This document shows, one piece after another, positions 23,986-32,989 of a stretch of 64,000 bases of DNA. Origin of the DNA: Salinarchaeum sp. Harcht-Bsk1 (GTDB lineage Archaea > Halobacteriota > Halobacteria > Halobacteriales > Salinarchaeaceae); NCBI RefSeq assembly GCF_000403645.1, contig NC_021313.1:2871014-2935013 (forward strand), given 5' to 3'. The translations under genes were made by a program, and so were the position numbers. Position 1 is the stretch's first letter. Every line of letters starts with the position of its first letter. Below the pieces are notes generated by a model, which saw only the letters and a list, made by a program, of their open reading frames with translations, had not been told where the DNA came from and searched no databases.

Positions 23986-25383
23986 ATGACGCTGTTCGGC
24001 ACCGCGGGGATCCGTGGTGACGTGCGAGAGGCGGTCGATCCGGAACTCGCGCTGGCTGTCGGCAGGGCCGCGGCCCGCCACGCAGTGACGACGGACGATT
24101 CGGGGAGCTCGCCGTCGTTCGCACTGGGGATCGACGGTCGCGAGACGAGCGAGGGACTCGCCGCGGCCGCCGCTGCCGGGCTCGCGAGTGGCGGTGCCGA
24201 GGTCGAGCAGATCGGACGGGTCCCGACGCCGACGCTCGCCTTCGCTTCTCGCGGCCGTCGCGGCGTGATGATCACCGCGAGCCACAATCCACCGACGGAC
24301 AACGGCATCAAGCTCTTTCACGACGGCGTGGAGTACGACGGTGAGGCCGAATCGAGGGTCGAAGAGCTCGTCGCAGCCGATCCAGCCCCCGGTAACTGGG
24401 ACGAGTGGGGATCGATCCGGGACGGATCAGTGCTCGACGCGTATCGCGGTGCCGTCGTAGACTACCTCACCGAGCGGTTCCCGGAGGCGATCCAGGCGCT
24501 CGCTGGCCAGCGCGTCGCGGTCGACTGTGGCAACGGCGTCGCCGGACTCGCGACGCCCCAGATTCTCGGCGCGCTCGGCGCGACCCCCGTCGCCCTCAAC
24601 GCGAACGTCGACGGCTCCTTCCCCGCCCGTGAGAGCAAGCCGACCCCGGAGTCACTCACCGGCCTCCGGCGGCTCGTCGCTGCAGACGAGCAGATAGCGA
24701 TCGGGATCGGACACGACGGTGACGGCGACCGCCTCGCGGTCGTCGACCCCGACGGTGACGTCGTCCACGAGGATACAGTTCTCGCCGTCATCGCCGAGCG
24801 CTACGTTCGAGACTCCGCTGCCGGCGATCCAGTCGTCGTCACGACGCCGAACGCCTCCGGTCGGATCGACGAGCGCGTCGCGGCTGCCGGCGGGCGAACC
24901 GAGCGCATCGCCCTCGGGCTTCTCCACGAGGGAATCGCCCGCGAACGAGCCGCAGGCGGAGACGACACGGCCGTCGTCTTCGCCGCCGAACCGTGGAAGC
25001 ACGTCCATCCGGCGTTCGGTGGCTGGATCGACGCAATCGTCTCTGCGGCCTTGATCGCCGCCCTCGCCGCCGAAGCGGGTGGCATCGAGCGCCTCACTGC
25101 CGACGTCGTCGAGCGACCGTACCGCAAGGAGAACGTGCCGTGTCCCGACGCTGCGAAAACGGCGGCGATGCGCCGCGTCGAGGCGGCGCTGCCCGAGCGG
25201 TTCGAGTCGACGGCGGTCGACACGGAATACGGTATCCGGGTGGAACTCGCTGGCGGAGGCTGGGTTCTCGTCCGGCCCAGCGGCACCGAGCCGTATCTGC
25301 GAATCTACGCAGAAGCCGACGCCGTGGACGAGGTGGTCACCACTGCCCGAGGGGTCGTGGAAGGGGCGGTCGAAGCGGCGTGA
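23986..25383 (+). CDS. Phosphohexomutase (phosphoglucosamine/phosphomannomutase, GlmM-like)
   Basis: 465 aa. All four signatures of the alpha-D-phosphohexomutase family are present: LFGTAGIRG at the start, the phosphoserine loop TASHNPPTDNG with Ser at 99, the metal loop DGDGDR at 244-249, and the sugar-phosphate loop RPSGTEPYLR at about 430. The enzyme moves a phosphate between C6 and C1 of glucosamine, mannose or glucose; FGTAGIRG and the size favour the GlmM/ManB group, but the substrate is not certain. It would supply precursors for glycosylation of surface proteins. Confidence 0.9.
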   Translation: MTLFGTAGIRGDVREAVDPELALAVGRAAARHAVTTDDSGSSPSFALGIDGRETSEGLAAAAAAGLASGGAEVEQIGRVPTPTLAFASRGRRGVMITASHNPPTDNGIKLFHDGVEYDGEAESRVEELVAADPAPGNWDEWGSIRDGSVLDAYRGAVVDYLTERFPEAIQALAGQRVAVDCGNGVAGLATPQILGALGATPVALNANVDGSFPARESKPTPESLTGLRRLVAADEQIAIGIGHDGDGDRLAVVDPDGDVVHEDTVLAVIAERYVRDSAAGDPVVVTTPNASGRIDERVAAAGGRTERIALGLLHEGIARERAAGGDDTAVVFAAEPWKHVHPAFGGWIDAIVSAALIAALAAEAGGIERLTADVVERPYRKENVPCPDAAKTAAMRRVEAALPERFESTAVDTEYGIRVELAGGGWVLVRPSGTEPYLRIYAEADAVDEVVTTARGVVEGAVEAA

Positions 25384-25444
25384 GCAGCCGTCAGGAAACC
25401 GGGGTTACTTCGCCGATTCGAGTCGAGTGGTCCCGAGCTCCGCC

Positions 25445-26587
25445 CTACAGATAGCCCGCGTCGTCCAGGCGCTCGACGGCCTCCTCCAGCCGGTCGAGGC
25501 TCGCCGCGTACGAGATTCGTGCGTAGCCGGGCGTGCCGAACGCGCTCCCGGGAACCATGGCGACGTGGGCGTCCTCGAGGGCGTTCTCACACCAGGCCTG
25601 GTCGTCCTCGTCGACGGGCAGCATCATGTAGAATGCGCCCTCGGGTTCGGGCACCTCGACGCCGCGCTCGGCGAAGGCCTCGACGAGGAAGTCGCGGCGC
25701 TCCTCGAACGCATCGGTCATCTCGACGATCTCCTCCTCGACCTCCTCCAGCGCGGTGACGCCTGCGTGCTGCACGAAGTTCGTCGCGCAGGTGACGGAGT
25801 GGCTGTGGAGCTTCCCGGACTGCTCGACGAGTTCCTCGGATGCGGCGTAGTAGCCGAGACGCCAGCCGGTCATGGAGTAGGCCTTCGAGAAGCCGTTGAC
25901 GGTGATCGTCCGGTCGCCCATCCCGTCGAGCGTTCCGAGGGAAGTGGCGTCCGTGCCGTAGGTGATCTCCTTGTAGATCTCGTCGGAGACGACCGTAATA
26001 TCGTGTTCGACCGCGAGGTCGCGGACGCCCTCGAGGGCGGCGTCGGAGAAGACCGCGCCGGTCGGATTCGAGGGGGAGTTGATCACCAGGAGCTCCGTCT
26101 CGTCGGAGACTGCTTCGGCGAGGTCGTCGAGGCCGGGTTCGAGCTGGAAGTCGTACTGGGAGAGGTCGACGCGGGTGGGCTCGGCGCCGGCGAGCTTCGC
26201 CATCGCCTCGTAGGAGACCCACGCTGGGTCAAGCAGGACGACCTCCTCCCCGTCGTCGAGGATCGTCTGGAAAATCTCGTAGAGGGACTGCTTGCCGCCG
26301 GGCGTTACGACGATCTCGCTGGGGTCGTAGTCGAGGCCGTCGTCGGCGAGCTTCGCCGCGATCGCCTCGCGGAGCGCCGGGATGCCGTTCGAGGGCGTAT
26401 AGCCGGTGTGGCCCTCGTCCATGGCGGTCTTTCCGGCATCGACGATCGGCTCGGGCGTCGGGAAGTCCGGCTCGCCGACGCTGAGGTCCACGACGTCGAC
26501 GCCGTCGGCCTCGAGCTGGGAGGCGAGGTTCGAGACGGCGACCGTCGCGCTCGGTTCGACCCGCTGCACGCGATCCGAATAGTCCAT
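25445..26587 (-). CDS. Class I aminotransferase (aspartate aminotransferase-like)
   Basis: 380 aa. The PLP lysine is K235 in NGFSKAYSMTGWRLGY. Other fold-type I marks are GYTPSNGIPALREAIA (about 62-77), NSPSNPTGAVF (about 170-180), SDEIYKEITY (201-210) and a late arginine in GYARISYAAS that binds the substrate carboxylate. It transfers amino groups between aspartate or related amino acids and 2-oxoglutarate. The ATG at 26585-26587 begins MDYSDRVQRVEPSATVAVS, typical of the family. It lies beside glutamate dehydrogenase on the same strand, which fits nitrogen metabolism. Confidence 0.92.
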   Translation of the reverse strand: MDYSDRVQRVEPSATVAVSNLASQLEADGVDVVDLSVGEPDFPTPEPIVDAGKTAMDEGHTGYTPSNGIPALREAIAAKLADDGLDYDPSEIVVTPGGKQSLYEIFQTILDDGEEVVLLDPAWVSYEAMAKLAGAEPTRVDLSQYDFQLEPGLDDLAEAVSDETELLVINSPSNPTGAVFSDAALEGVRDLAVEHDITVVSDEIYKEITYGTDATSLGTLDGMGDRTITVNGFSKAYSMTGWRLGYYAASEELVEQSGKLHSHSVTCATNFVQHAGVTALEEVEEEIVEMTDAFEERRDFLVEAFAERGVEVPEPEGAFYMMLPVDEDDQAWCENALEDAHVAMVPGSAFGTPGYARISYAASLDRLEEAVERLDDAGYL

Positions 26588-26673
26588 ACTCAGCGGTCCG
26601 AACGGCTCCGTCTTACCCGTTGCGATGCGGCAAGCGGGAGCCTCGTCCGGTGCCGCCCGCGGACCGTGGCCGA

Positions 26674-27981
26674 TCAGGGCCAGAGCCCGCGGTGACTGTG
26701 GGCCTCTGCCACCCGCGAGAGAGCGACGACGTAGGCACCGGTCCGCCAGCTCACGTCTCGCTCGGCGACTTCCTCGCGGACGCGATTCCACGTCCCCACC
26801 ATCTCCGTCTCGAGTTCCTCGTTGACGCGCTCGAGCGACCAGCTCCGGCGGTTGATGTCCTGGAGCCACTCGAAGTAGCTGACCGTGACGCCGCCGGCGT
26901 TCGCGAGAATGTCGGGGATCACCGGGAGTCCGCGCTCGCGGAAGATCGCGTCCGCGGCGCTGGTCGTCGGCCCGTTCGCGCCCTCGACGATCAGGTCGGC
27001 CTGGACGGCGTTCGCGTTCGTCTCGGTCAGCACGTTACCGATCGCTGCCGGGATCAGGACGTCGACGTCCAGTTCCAGGAGGTCGTCGTTCGTCAGGTGG
27101 GAGACGGACGACCCCTCGTGGGCCGTGACGGCTCCTGGCTGTTCGTCGTGGAGTGGAATCTCGTCGACTGACAGTCCGGTGGGATCGTGGATCGCTCCTT
27201 CGACGTCGCTGATCGCGACGATCGTGGCGCCCCAGTCGTCGAGCAACCGGGCGGCGTGGCCGCCGACGCTGCCGTAGCCCTGGACGGCGATCCTAGCACC
27301 CTCGAGCGGCGTATCGTAGTACCTGAGCGCCTCCCGCGTGATGATCGCGACGCTCCGACCGGGTGCCGCACTGCGACCGGGACTCCCACCGATGACTTTC
27401 GGCTTGCCCGTCACGACGCCCGGTTCGGTCTCGCCGTTCTCCATGCTGTAGGCGTCCATGATCCAGGCCATCGTCTGGGCGTCGGTGCCCATGTCGGGTG
27501 CCGGGATGTCCTGCATCGGGCCGATGGCGGTCCGCAGTTCGTGTGCGAAGCGACGGGTGAGGCGCTCCTTCTCGTCGTCGCTGAGCGCCTTGGGGTTCAC
27601 CTGAATCCCGCCCTTCGCACCGCCAAAGGGGAGGTCCATTAGCGCGCACTTCCAGGTCATCCACATCGAGAGCCCGACGCACTCCTCTTTCGTGACGTGT
27701 GGACTGTACCGGAGTCCGCCCTTGTACGGGCCGCGAACGCTGTCGTGCTGGGCGCGGTAGCCAGTGAACACGTCGACGGAGCCGTCGTCTCGCTCCACGG
27801 GCAGCGTCACCTCGTGGACTTTCGCGGGATGGCGAAGTCGCTCGACGACGTTCCTGTCGAGGTCCAGTTCCGCCGCTGCACGTTCGAGCTGTTTGCGTGC
27901 CGTTGCGCGGGCTGATTCGGAAGCCGTATCTGCGTCGTCGGCTGTCGAGTCTGCCGGAACTGCGGACTGATCAGAAGACAT
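26674..27981 (-). CDS. gdhB: Glutamate dehydrogenase
   Basis: 435 aa. [13 protein letters not shown] (84-96) and [10 protein letters not shown] (116-125, catalytic K123) are the substrate-site motifs, and GYGSVGG (235-241) is the dinucleotide-binding turn. The enzyme interconverts glutamate with 2-oxoglutarate and ammonia. An acidic Ser/Asp/Ala extension of about 30 residues precedes the core. The ATG at 27979-27981 is 19 bases after the stop of the small zinc-ribbon gene, and the two may share a transcript. Coenzyme preference (NAD or NADP) is not clear from sequence. Confidence 0.94.
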   Translation of the reverse strand: MSSDQSAVPADSTADDADTASESARATARKQLERAAAELDLDRNVVERLRHPAKVHEVTLPVERDDGSVDVFTGYRAQHDSVRGPYKGGLRYSPHVTKEECVGLSMWMTWKCALMDLPFGGAKGGIQVNPKALSDDEKERLTRRFAHELRTAIGPMQDIPAPDMGTDAQTMAWIMDAYSMENGETEPGVVTGKPKVIGGSPGRSAAPGRSVAIITREALRYYDTPLEGARIAVQGYGSVGGHAARLLDDWGATIVAISDVEGAIHDPTGLSVDEIPLHDEQPGAVTAHEGSSVSHLTNDDLLELDVDVLIPAAIGNVLTETNANAVQADLIVEGANGPTTSAADAIFRERGLPVIPDILANAGGVTVSYFEWLQDINRRSWSLERVNEELETEMVGTWNRVREEVAERDVSWRTGAYVVALSRVAEAHSHRGLWP

Positions 27982-28000
27982 GAATCGAATACAGAAACGA

Positions 28001-28147
28001 TTATTCGAGCGACATCGCGCGATTGTGGAAGTCCCCACCGCACTCCTCGCACTCCCCGGGGTGTGTCTCGCTCGTGACGATTGCGCCACATTGCAGACAC
28101 TCGTAGGTCGATTCTTCCGCCTCGTCGTCGGGGACGTCGTGGATCAT
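28001..28147 (-). CDS. Tiny rubrerythrin-like zinc-ribbon protein
   Basis: 48 aa, translated by eye: [21 protein letters not shown], then [10 protein letters not shown] and a C-terminal RAMSLE before TAA. Two CxxC knuckles (ECLQC and ECEEC) form a rubredoxin-type zinc or iron site. Such proteins are common and uncharacterised in haloarchaea. An in-frame ATG at 28159 adds MCSC; the TATA-like TTATTAAT (28173-28180) is 26-33 bases from the 28147 start and so favours it. Likely co-transcribed with gdhB. Confidence 0.85.
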   Translation of the reverse strand: MIHDVPDDEAEESTYECLQCGAIVTSETHPGECEECGGDFHNRAMSLE

Positions 28148-28172
28148 GCAACTGCACATCCGTTATAGATAT

Positions 28173-28180
28173 TAATAAGT
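28173..28180 (-). promoter_or_regulatory. TATA-like box of the zinc-ribbon/gdhB transcript
   Basis: Minus strand TTATTAAT within an AT-rich stretch (28161-28200) that stands out from the GC-rich surroundings; spacing to the ATG at 28147 is 26-33 bases. Confidence 0.55.
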
Positions 28181-28353
28181 ACCAGGTGTTCAAGGTATAT
28201 TAACACATAATAGGGCACTGTACATTCACCCGCGTATCTGGCTCCGGAGCGCGCTGACGAGACTGGCCGCTCCTGCGGCTCATCGAGTCCGTGCCGATAC
28301 CGTCCCGTGACGGTCGACGCAAATCGAGCAGACGCACGTGCTCTGCCGAAGCA

Positions 28354-28773
28354 CTATTGGCCGTCCGATTCGGGCAGTTCCTCCAACAGCGACAGCGCGC
28401 TCTCGACGGCACGAGAACCGACGTCGGTCCGCTCGCGCGCCTCGGCACCGCTCATCCCCGGACCGCTAACGCCGTAGGTGACGGGAAGATCCCGATCGAG
28501 GCTGACTTCGCTCAGCGCGTCGGCGCAGGACTGCGCGATCACCTGATCGTGGTCGGTGTCGCCGGTGACGACCGCGCCGATCACCGCGACGGCGTCGATC
28601 GAATCCTGCCGAGCCAGGCGATCGGCGGCTAGCGGTGCGTCGTAGACGCCCGGAACCGAGACGGTCTCGACGATTTCGGCATCCCTGTCTTCGGCCGCTT
28701 CGTGGGCCTCCGCCTCCATTGGTTCGGTGACCGACCGGTTGAACTGCGCGACGACGAGACCGAGTCTGCTCAT
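28354..28773 (-). CDS. ribH: 6,7-dimethyl-8-ribityllumazine synthase
   Basis: 139 aa. Penultimate enzyme of riboflavin synthesis, condensing the diaminouracil with dihydroxybutanone phosphate. Visible motifs are FN at 11-12, VPGVYDAPLAA (about 40-50), the loop GAVVTGDTDHDQV with catalytic H75, and GVSGPGMSGAEAR (about 101-113). Length and order match archaeal lumazine synthases, which form icosahedral or pentameric shells. The ATG at 28771-28773 (MSRLGLVVAQFNRS) is the conserved start; the longer frame adds proline-rich residues. Confidence 0.92.
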   Translation of the reverse strand: MSRLGLVVAQFNRSVTEPMEAEAHEAAEDRDAEIVETVSVPGVYDAPLAADRLARQDSIDAVAVIGAVVTGDTDHDQVIAQSCADALSEVSLDRDLPVTYGVSGPGMSGAEARERTDVGSRAVESALSLLEELPESDGQ

Positions 28774-28996
28774 GCTCGAGGGGTCGGGTGGCCGCACAAA
28801 AGGTGTACCGTTCCAGGGAGGACTGCAAGTTGAAGTACCGGATGCAGTCGATCTAATTTCGACGCGCTCGGGTCACGTGCAGAATCCCCCTGTAGCATTC
28901 CGAAAGCGGGCTTCCCTTGGCAGCTCCTACAATTGCTACTCCGGTGTTCGAACGCGACCCCAAGGATTATCCCGGATTCCGCGCAATCGGGGCACG

Positions 28997-29437
28997 ATGG
29001 ACGCAGACGAACGAACGATTTACTTCGCGCGGACTGCCGCCCTCGCCGCCGCCTCGACCATCGTCATCACGGCGAGTTTCATCGGCGTCCTCGCGCTGCT
29101 GGAAGGGGAGTTCTCGACGCTCGACAGCCGGATTCCCTGGTACCTCGTAGCGACGTCGCTGATCTTCCTCGCGACGATCTTCCTCCTCGAGGAACACGGC
29201 GCCGACGGCGTCGAGATCATCGCGATCACGGCAGTCGTCACGATTCTTGGATTTATCCTGATCGTGCTGGCAGTCGAGGGCGTCAACTACGCCCGGACGA
29301 ACCCCGGCGACGTGTTCGTGGACAAGTTGGTATTGTACTTCCTCGCAGCGGGAATGTTCGGCACAGGTATCGGCTACTGGGGGATCAAGCACTGGCGGGA
29401 GTTCACGGGGCAGCGGCAGGGCGCTGGGCAGCTATAG
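28997..29437 (+). CDS. Four-segment membrane protein, unknown
   Basis: 146 aa, MDADERTIYFARTAALAAASTIVITASF at the start, four hydrophobic segments (about 12-35, 46-66, 72-95, 108-130) separated by short acidic loops, ending HWREFTGQRQGAGQL. No catalytic residues recognised. ATG at 28997 is chosen because the longer frame from 28727 is not haloarchaeal in composition. Family not recognised. Confidence 0.7.
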   Translation: MDADERTIYFARTAALAAASTIVITASFIGVLALLEGEFSTLDSRIPWYLVATSLIFLATIFLLEEHGADGVEIIAITAVVTILGFILIVLAVEGVNYARTNPGDVFVDKLVLYFLAAGMFGTGIGYWGIKHWREFTGQRQGAGQL

Positions 29438-29469
29438 CGGGCTAACCGCCAAAGAAGTCGCTCGAATAG

Positions 29470-31983
29470 TCACTCCGGCCGGCCGACCGCGTCTCCTTCG
29501 ATTTCACCGACGGTCTCCACGCTCGCGTGATCCAGCAGGTGCTGGTGCAGGTTCTGGTACACCGGCGTCGCCGAGTCTGCTGGATCGCGCCGCCCCGGCA
29601 GCGTCGTCAGGCAGTCCCAGTCGCCGACGAGCACGAGGCGCTTCTTCGCCCGGGTCAGCGCGACGTTCAGCCGCCGCGGGCCCTCGTTCGGGAAGTCCAG
29701 GAATCCGATCTGGCCGGCGTCGTTGCTCCGGACGAAGGAAACGACGATGACCTCGGACTCGCTCCCCTGGAAGGCGTCGATCGTGTTGACGGTCACGTCG
29801 TGGTGGAGTCCCGGTGGGTCGTGACTCGCGAGCGCGGAGCGAATCTTCGCGACCTGCCCGGTGTACGGAGTAATCACGCCCACGTCTGCGGGATCGACAC
29901 CGTAGCGGAGCAGTCGATCGATCTCGGCGACGACCGCGTCGACTTCCGCTGGGTTGTAGAGTGACTCCCGCGGCGTCCGTTCTTCCGACCCTGTCACGTC
30001 CACGCCCACGAGCGGATCGAGCGTCCCGATCGTCCAGTCCCGATTCCGACTCGCGTGCGTGAGGATGCCGTCGTAGAACGCGTCGTTTGGGAACGCCGCG
30101 ATGTCCTCGTGCATCCGGTACTGGGTCGCGAGCGTCGTGGCGATGTCGTCGCCGTAGACTTCGAGGACGTGCTCGAACAGCGACTTCTCCATCTCCTCGC
30201 GGTCGGCGTACTCCCCGGAGTGGTAGGGCGGAAGCTGCTTGTGATCGCCCGCGAGGATCGCGCGTTCGCCCTTCGAGACCGGGATGAGCGTCGCCGGAAT
30301 CGTCGCCTGCGTGGCCTCGTCGACGACGACGAGGTCGAAGAGGTCGTCCGGGAACTGGTGGGCCGCGCTCATCGTCGCGCCGACGACGTCGGCCTGCCAG
30401 TGGTCCTCGCCGACGTACTCCTCCTCGACGACCGGGTGGTCGCAGTTCGACCCGACCCGGGCCATCGAGAGTTCGTCGTCCTGGGCGAGCGCGTGGAGCG
30501 ATCGCGGATCGGCCTGCTCGGTCGTGCTCGAACCCACGAGGAGGTTGTCGACGGCCTGGTTGGAGTGGGCGACGGCGAGCACGCGCTGGTGGTCGCGAGC
30601 GGCCTCCCGGATCAGCTTCGTCAGGGTGCGGGTCTTCCCGGTGCCCGGGGGTCCGTGGATGCAAAAGACGTCCTCGGCGCGCATCGCGGAGGTGCACGCC
30701 CTCGCCTGGTACTCGTTGAGGTCGCCGGTCCGGACGTCGACCTCGGTCGCGTCCCGGAACCCGACGTCCCGTCGCCCCGTCAGCACGTCTGACTTCCGGT
30801 CGTCGGCCTGGATCGTCTCGATGGCGTCCCACTGCCGGTCGAAGGGGACGACGTTCAACAGTTCGCCGACCACGAACGTCGCGTCGCTGTCTGCTTTGAA
30901 CGCTGCTTCGGCAGCGGCCTTGTCCTCGGTCTGGCGCCAGTAGACGCCGAGGCGCATCGTCCGGCCCTCGACCTCGTAGAGTTCGGCTTCGACCGGGAAG
31001 CCGCGACCGCCGCGCTCGTGCCCGATGATGACCTCGCTTCCGGGGTAGAGGCCCGCCGCGCGGAAGTCGAAATCGTCAGTCGCGGCGCTGGACGGATCGC
31101 CAGCGCCCGTCGCGTCGCCGTCCGCTTCACCCTCGCCGTTGATCGCTGCCTTGCGTTCTTCCCGGACCTCGTCCGGTGACATCCCGGCTGCCTCGGCGAG
31201 TTCCTCCCAGTTGTCGTACCGGGCACCACCGGCGGTGGGATCCTCGGCGGTGTCGTCGCCATTTCCGGCGGTGTCGAAATCGCCGCCGGGGACGCCATCG
31301 TCATCGTCTTGGTCCTCGCCGGGGACGCGAAGTGTGACGATCTGTTCGCCGTACTCGCCGACCTCGCGGCCGGCCGGTTCGACGCCGCTCACGCCGCCGA
31401 ACTCGGCGAAGAACTGTTCTGCCGAGAGGTCTGCGAAGTGCCGTCGCGTCTGTTCGCGCTCGGCCTCCTTCTCCCGCTCGACGAACGCGGTCAGCTGGTC
31501 GAAGAGATCCTCGCCGTCGACGCTCTGGAGCCCCGCGACGCTGCTTCCGGGCGCGGCGCTCTCGTCGGCGAGGTCCGTCGACTCCTTGAGATAACTGGGC
31601 TGGCTCGGCGGCGCGTTGCTGTGGTGCCAGAACCGCAGCCGCCAGGCGGGGAACGTCTCCGCGAAGTCCTCGATCCGGATGTGCGTGAGGTCACCCTTCT
31701 CGTACTCGTAGAATCCGACGCACTCGACGACGTGCTCGGGGTGATAGAGCAGGTACTCGCCGGTCAGCTCCGCCGAATCGACCTCGTGCAGTGGGATCCG
31801 GACTGTCGCGCCGTCGCCGTCGAAGCCACCGTGGCGCGCGAAGCGCTCGATGATCTCCTCGGCAGGCACGGGGTCGGCGAGCCGCCACCGATCGAAGCGC
31901 TGGCGAAGCTCCCGGTCGAAGACGGCCGGCCTGGTCTCCATGCCATCGACCTGCGCCTTGATGGCGTCCAGGGCGTCCTCCAT
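29470..31983 (-). CDS. Superfamily 1 helicase, UPF1/DNA2-like
   Basis: 837 aa. Walker A GPPGTGKTRT is at about 443, Walker B DEATQA at about 553, followed by GDHKQLPP, TQYRMHEDI, TPYTGQVAKI, VNTIDAFQGSESE and NVALTRAKKRLVLVGD, the full SF1B UPF1/DNA2 helicase set. The N-terminal 400 residues hold a haloarchaeal domain plus an acidic linker (about 250-300). It probably unwinds DNA or RNA. The next gene upstream on the same strand, 122 bases away, encodes a PD-(D/E)XK-like protein, which recalls the nuclease-helicase pairing of Dna2; the link is inference. Confidence 0.9.
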   Translation of the reverse strand: MEDALDAIKAQVDGMETRPAVFDRELRQRFDRWRLADPVPAEEIIERFARHGGFDGDGATVRIPLHEVDSAELTGEYLLYHPEHVVECVGFYEYEKGDLTHIRIEDFAETFPAWRLRFWHHSNAPPSQPSYLKESTDLADESAAPGSSVAGLQSVDGEDLFDQLTAFVEREKEAEREQTRRHFADLSAEQFFAEFGGVSGVEPAGREVGEYGEQIVTLRVPGEDQDDDDGVPGGDFDTAGNGDDTAEDPTAGGARYDNWEELAEAAGMSPDEVREERKAAINGEGEADGDATGAGDPSSAATDDFDFRAAGLYPGSEVIIGHERGGRGFPVEAELYEVEGRTMRLGVYWRQTEDKAAAEAAFKADSDATFVVGELLNVVPFDRQWDAIETIQADDRKSDVLTGRRDVGFRDATEVDVRTGDLNEYQARACTSAMRAEDVFCIHGPPGTGKTRTLTKLIREAARDHQRVLAVAHSNQAVDNLLVGSSTTEQADPRSLHALAQDDELSMARVGSNCDHPVVEEEYVGEDHWQADVVGATMSAAHQFPDDLFDLVVVDEATQATIPATLIPVSKGERAILAGDHKQLPPYHSGEYADREEMEKSLFEHVLEVYGDDIATTLATQYRMHEDIAAFPNDAFYDGILTHASRNRDWTIGTLDPLVGVDVTGSEERTPRESLYNPAEVDAVVAEIDRLLRYGVDPADVGVITPYTGQVAKIRSALASHDPPGLHHDVTVNTIDAFQGSESEVIVVSFVRSNDAGQIGFLDFPNEGPRRLNVALTRAKKRLVLVGDWDCLTTLPGRRDPADSATPVYQNLHQHLLDHASVETVGEIEGDAVGRPE

Positions 31984-32105
31984 CTACCTCCCAGATAGCC
32001 GCTCGGTCACATGAACGTTTGTCGGACGCGCGTCAGACGTCGCGCCATCGTTCGGATTCAACTGGTCGACGCGGACGACGGCCTGTTCCGCCGACCGCCC
32101 ACGCC

Positions 32106-32858
32106 TCACTGGAACTCGCCGAGGGTCAGGTCCGCGTCGTCGTCGATCCACTCGCGATCCGGTTCCTGCGGTTCGATCTCCTGGATTCGTGCCGTGTACT
32201 CGTCCGGAAGCGCCTCGACGTCGAGTCGGACGAGCAGGACCTCACGATCCCGCTCGCTGGCCGCCCACTGCATGACGCGTCGTTGATCGCGCTCGGTCGA
32301 GCCGTTGCCGGTCTTGACCTCACAGAGCAGCCGCCGCTCGATGGCGCCCCCGACGGTGACGGTCGCCGCACAGTCGGGGAGCCAGGTCGCGGTGTCGCCG
32401 GTCTCCTGGGAGCGGAACGTGACTGGATCCGGATCGGTCTCGAGCTGCACAGCGGGGTCGCGGTCCTGGTCGCCGTCCAGCGTCCGGCGAGCGTAGGCCA
32501 GCAGGACGGGCGGATCCTGCTCGTGACTCGTGAGCAGGGCCTCCCCGAGTGCGCCGTACTGGCTCGCGCTCGTCTCGAAGGCGAGACCGTCGTCGATCGA
32601 ACCGGTCGGACGGCGGACGCGTCGTTCGGGATTTGCGACGAGGTAGGCGTCGACGTCGCGGGGATCCTGCGGGGCAGGCGCCTGGAGCCGGACGGGAACG
32701 TCGCCGTCGTCGCTGTAGCGCTCGGCAGCGGCCGCCGCGGCCTCGCGATCTTCGTACTGGAGGAGAGCACCGGGCCCACCGCGGGCTGCTGCTACGTCGT
32801 TGTCCGTCGCGGAGTCGGTGAGGACGACGCGATACACATCGATGGATGGCGTCGGCAT
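32106..32858 (-). CDS. PD-(D/E)XK-nuclease-like haloarchaeal protein
   Basis: 250 aa. The segment WLPDCAATVTVGG (159-171) followed by LLCEVKTGNGSTERDQ (177-192) has the order P-D ... E-x-K (D162, E180, K182) of the restriction-endonuclease fold, with a downstream helix and a strand EVLLVRLDVEAL. The first 150 residues are an Ala/Asp/Arg-rich region without recognised motif. The ATG at 32856-32858 starts MPTPSIDVYRVVLTDS. It precedes the UPF1/DNA2-like helicase on the same strand. Nuclease activity is predicted, not known. Confidence 0.65.
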   Translation of the reverse strand: MPTPSIDVYRVVLTDSATDNDVAAARGGPGALLQYEDREAAAAAAERYSDDGDVPVRLQAPAPQDPRDVDAYLVANPERRVRRPTGSIDDGLAFETSASQYGALGEALLTSHEQDPPVLLAYARRTLDGDQDRDPAVQLETDPDPVTFRSQETGDTATWLPDCAATVTVGGAIERRLLCEVKTGNGSTERDQRRVMQWAASERDREVLLVRLDVEALPDEYTARIQEIEPQEPDREWIDDDADLTLGEFQ

Positions 32859-32959
32859 GCGGTATCAACGCTCCGGCCGATCGCCTGCGCCGTTCGAGGG
32901 TCCGTTCCCCCGGCCGGTCCGATCGACATACGTCGGAGCAGCCTTTCTCCACCGGTCGG

Positions 32960-32966
32960 CTTATCC
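32960..32966 (+). promoter_or_regulatory. TATA-like box of the ComEC-like lipoprotein gene
   Basis: CTTATCC lies 24-30 bases before the ATG at 32990, matching leaderless haloarchaeal promoters. Confidence 0.45.
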
Positions 32967-32989
32967 ATCGAGCAGCCGGAGTCGAACCC

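Noticed and set aside
25079-26695. Plus-strand frame of 538 codons across the aminotransferase
   Set aside because: Opposite-strand shadow; the real gene has the PLP lysine motif.
28930-28980. tRNA-like TTCGAAC loop near 28948
   Set aside because: The flanking arms do not pair and no acceptor stem or anticodon arm can be built.
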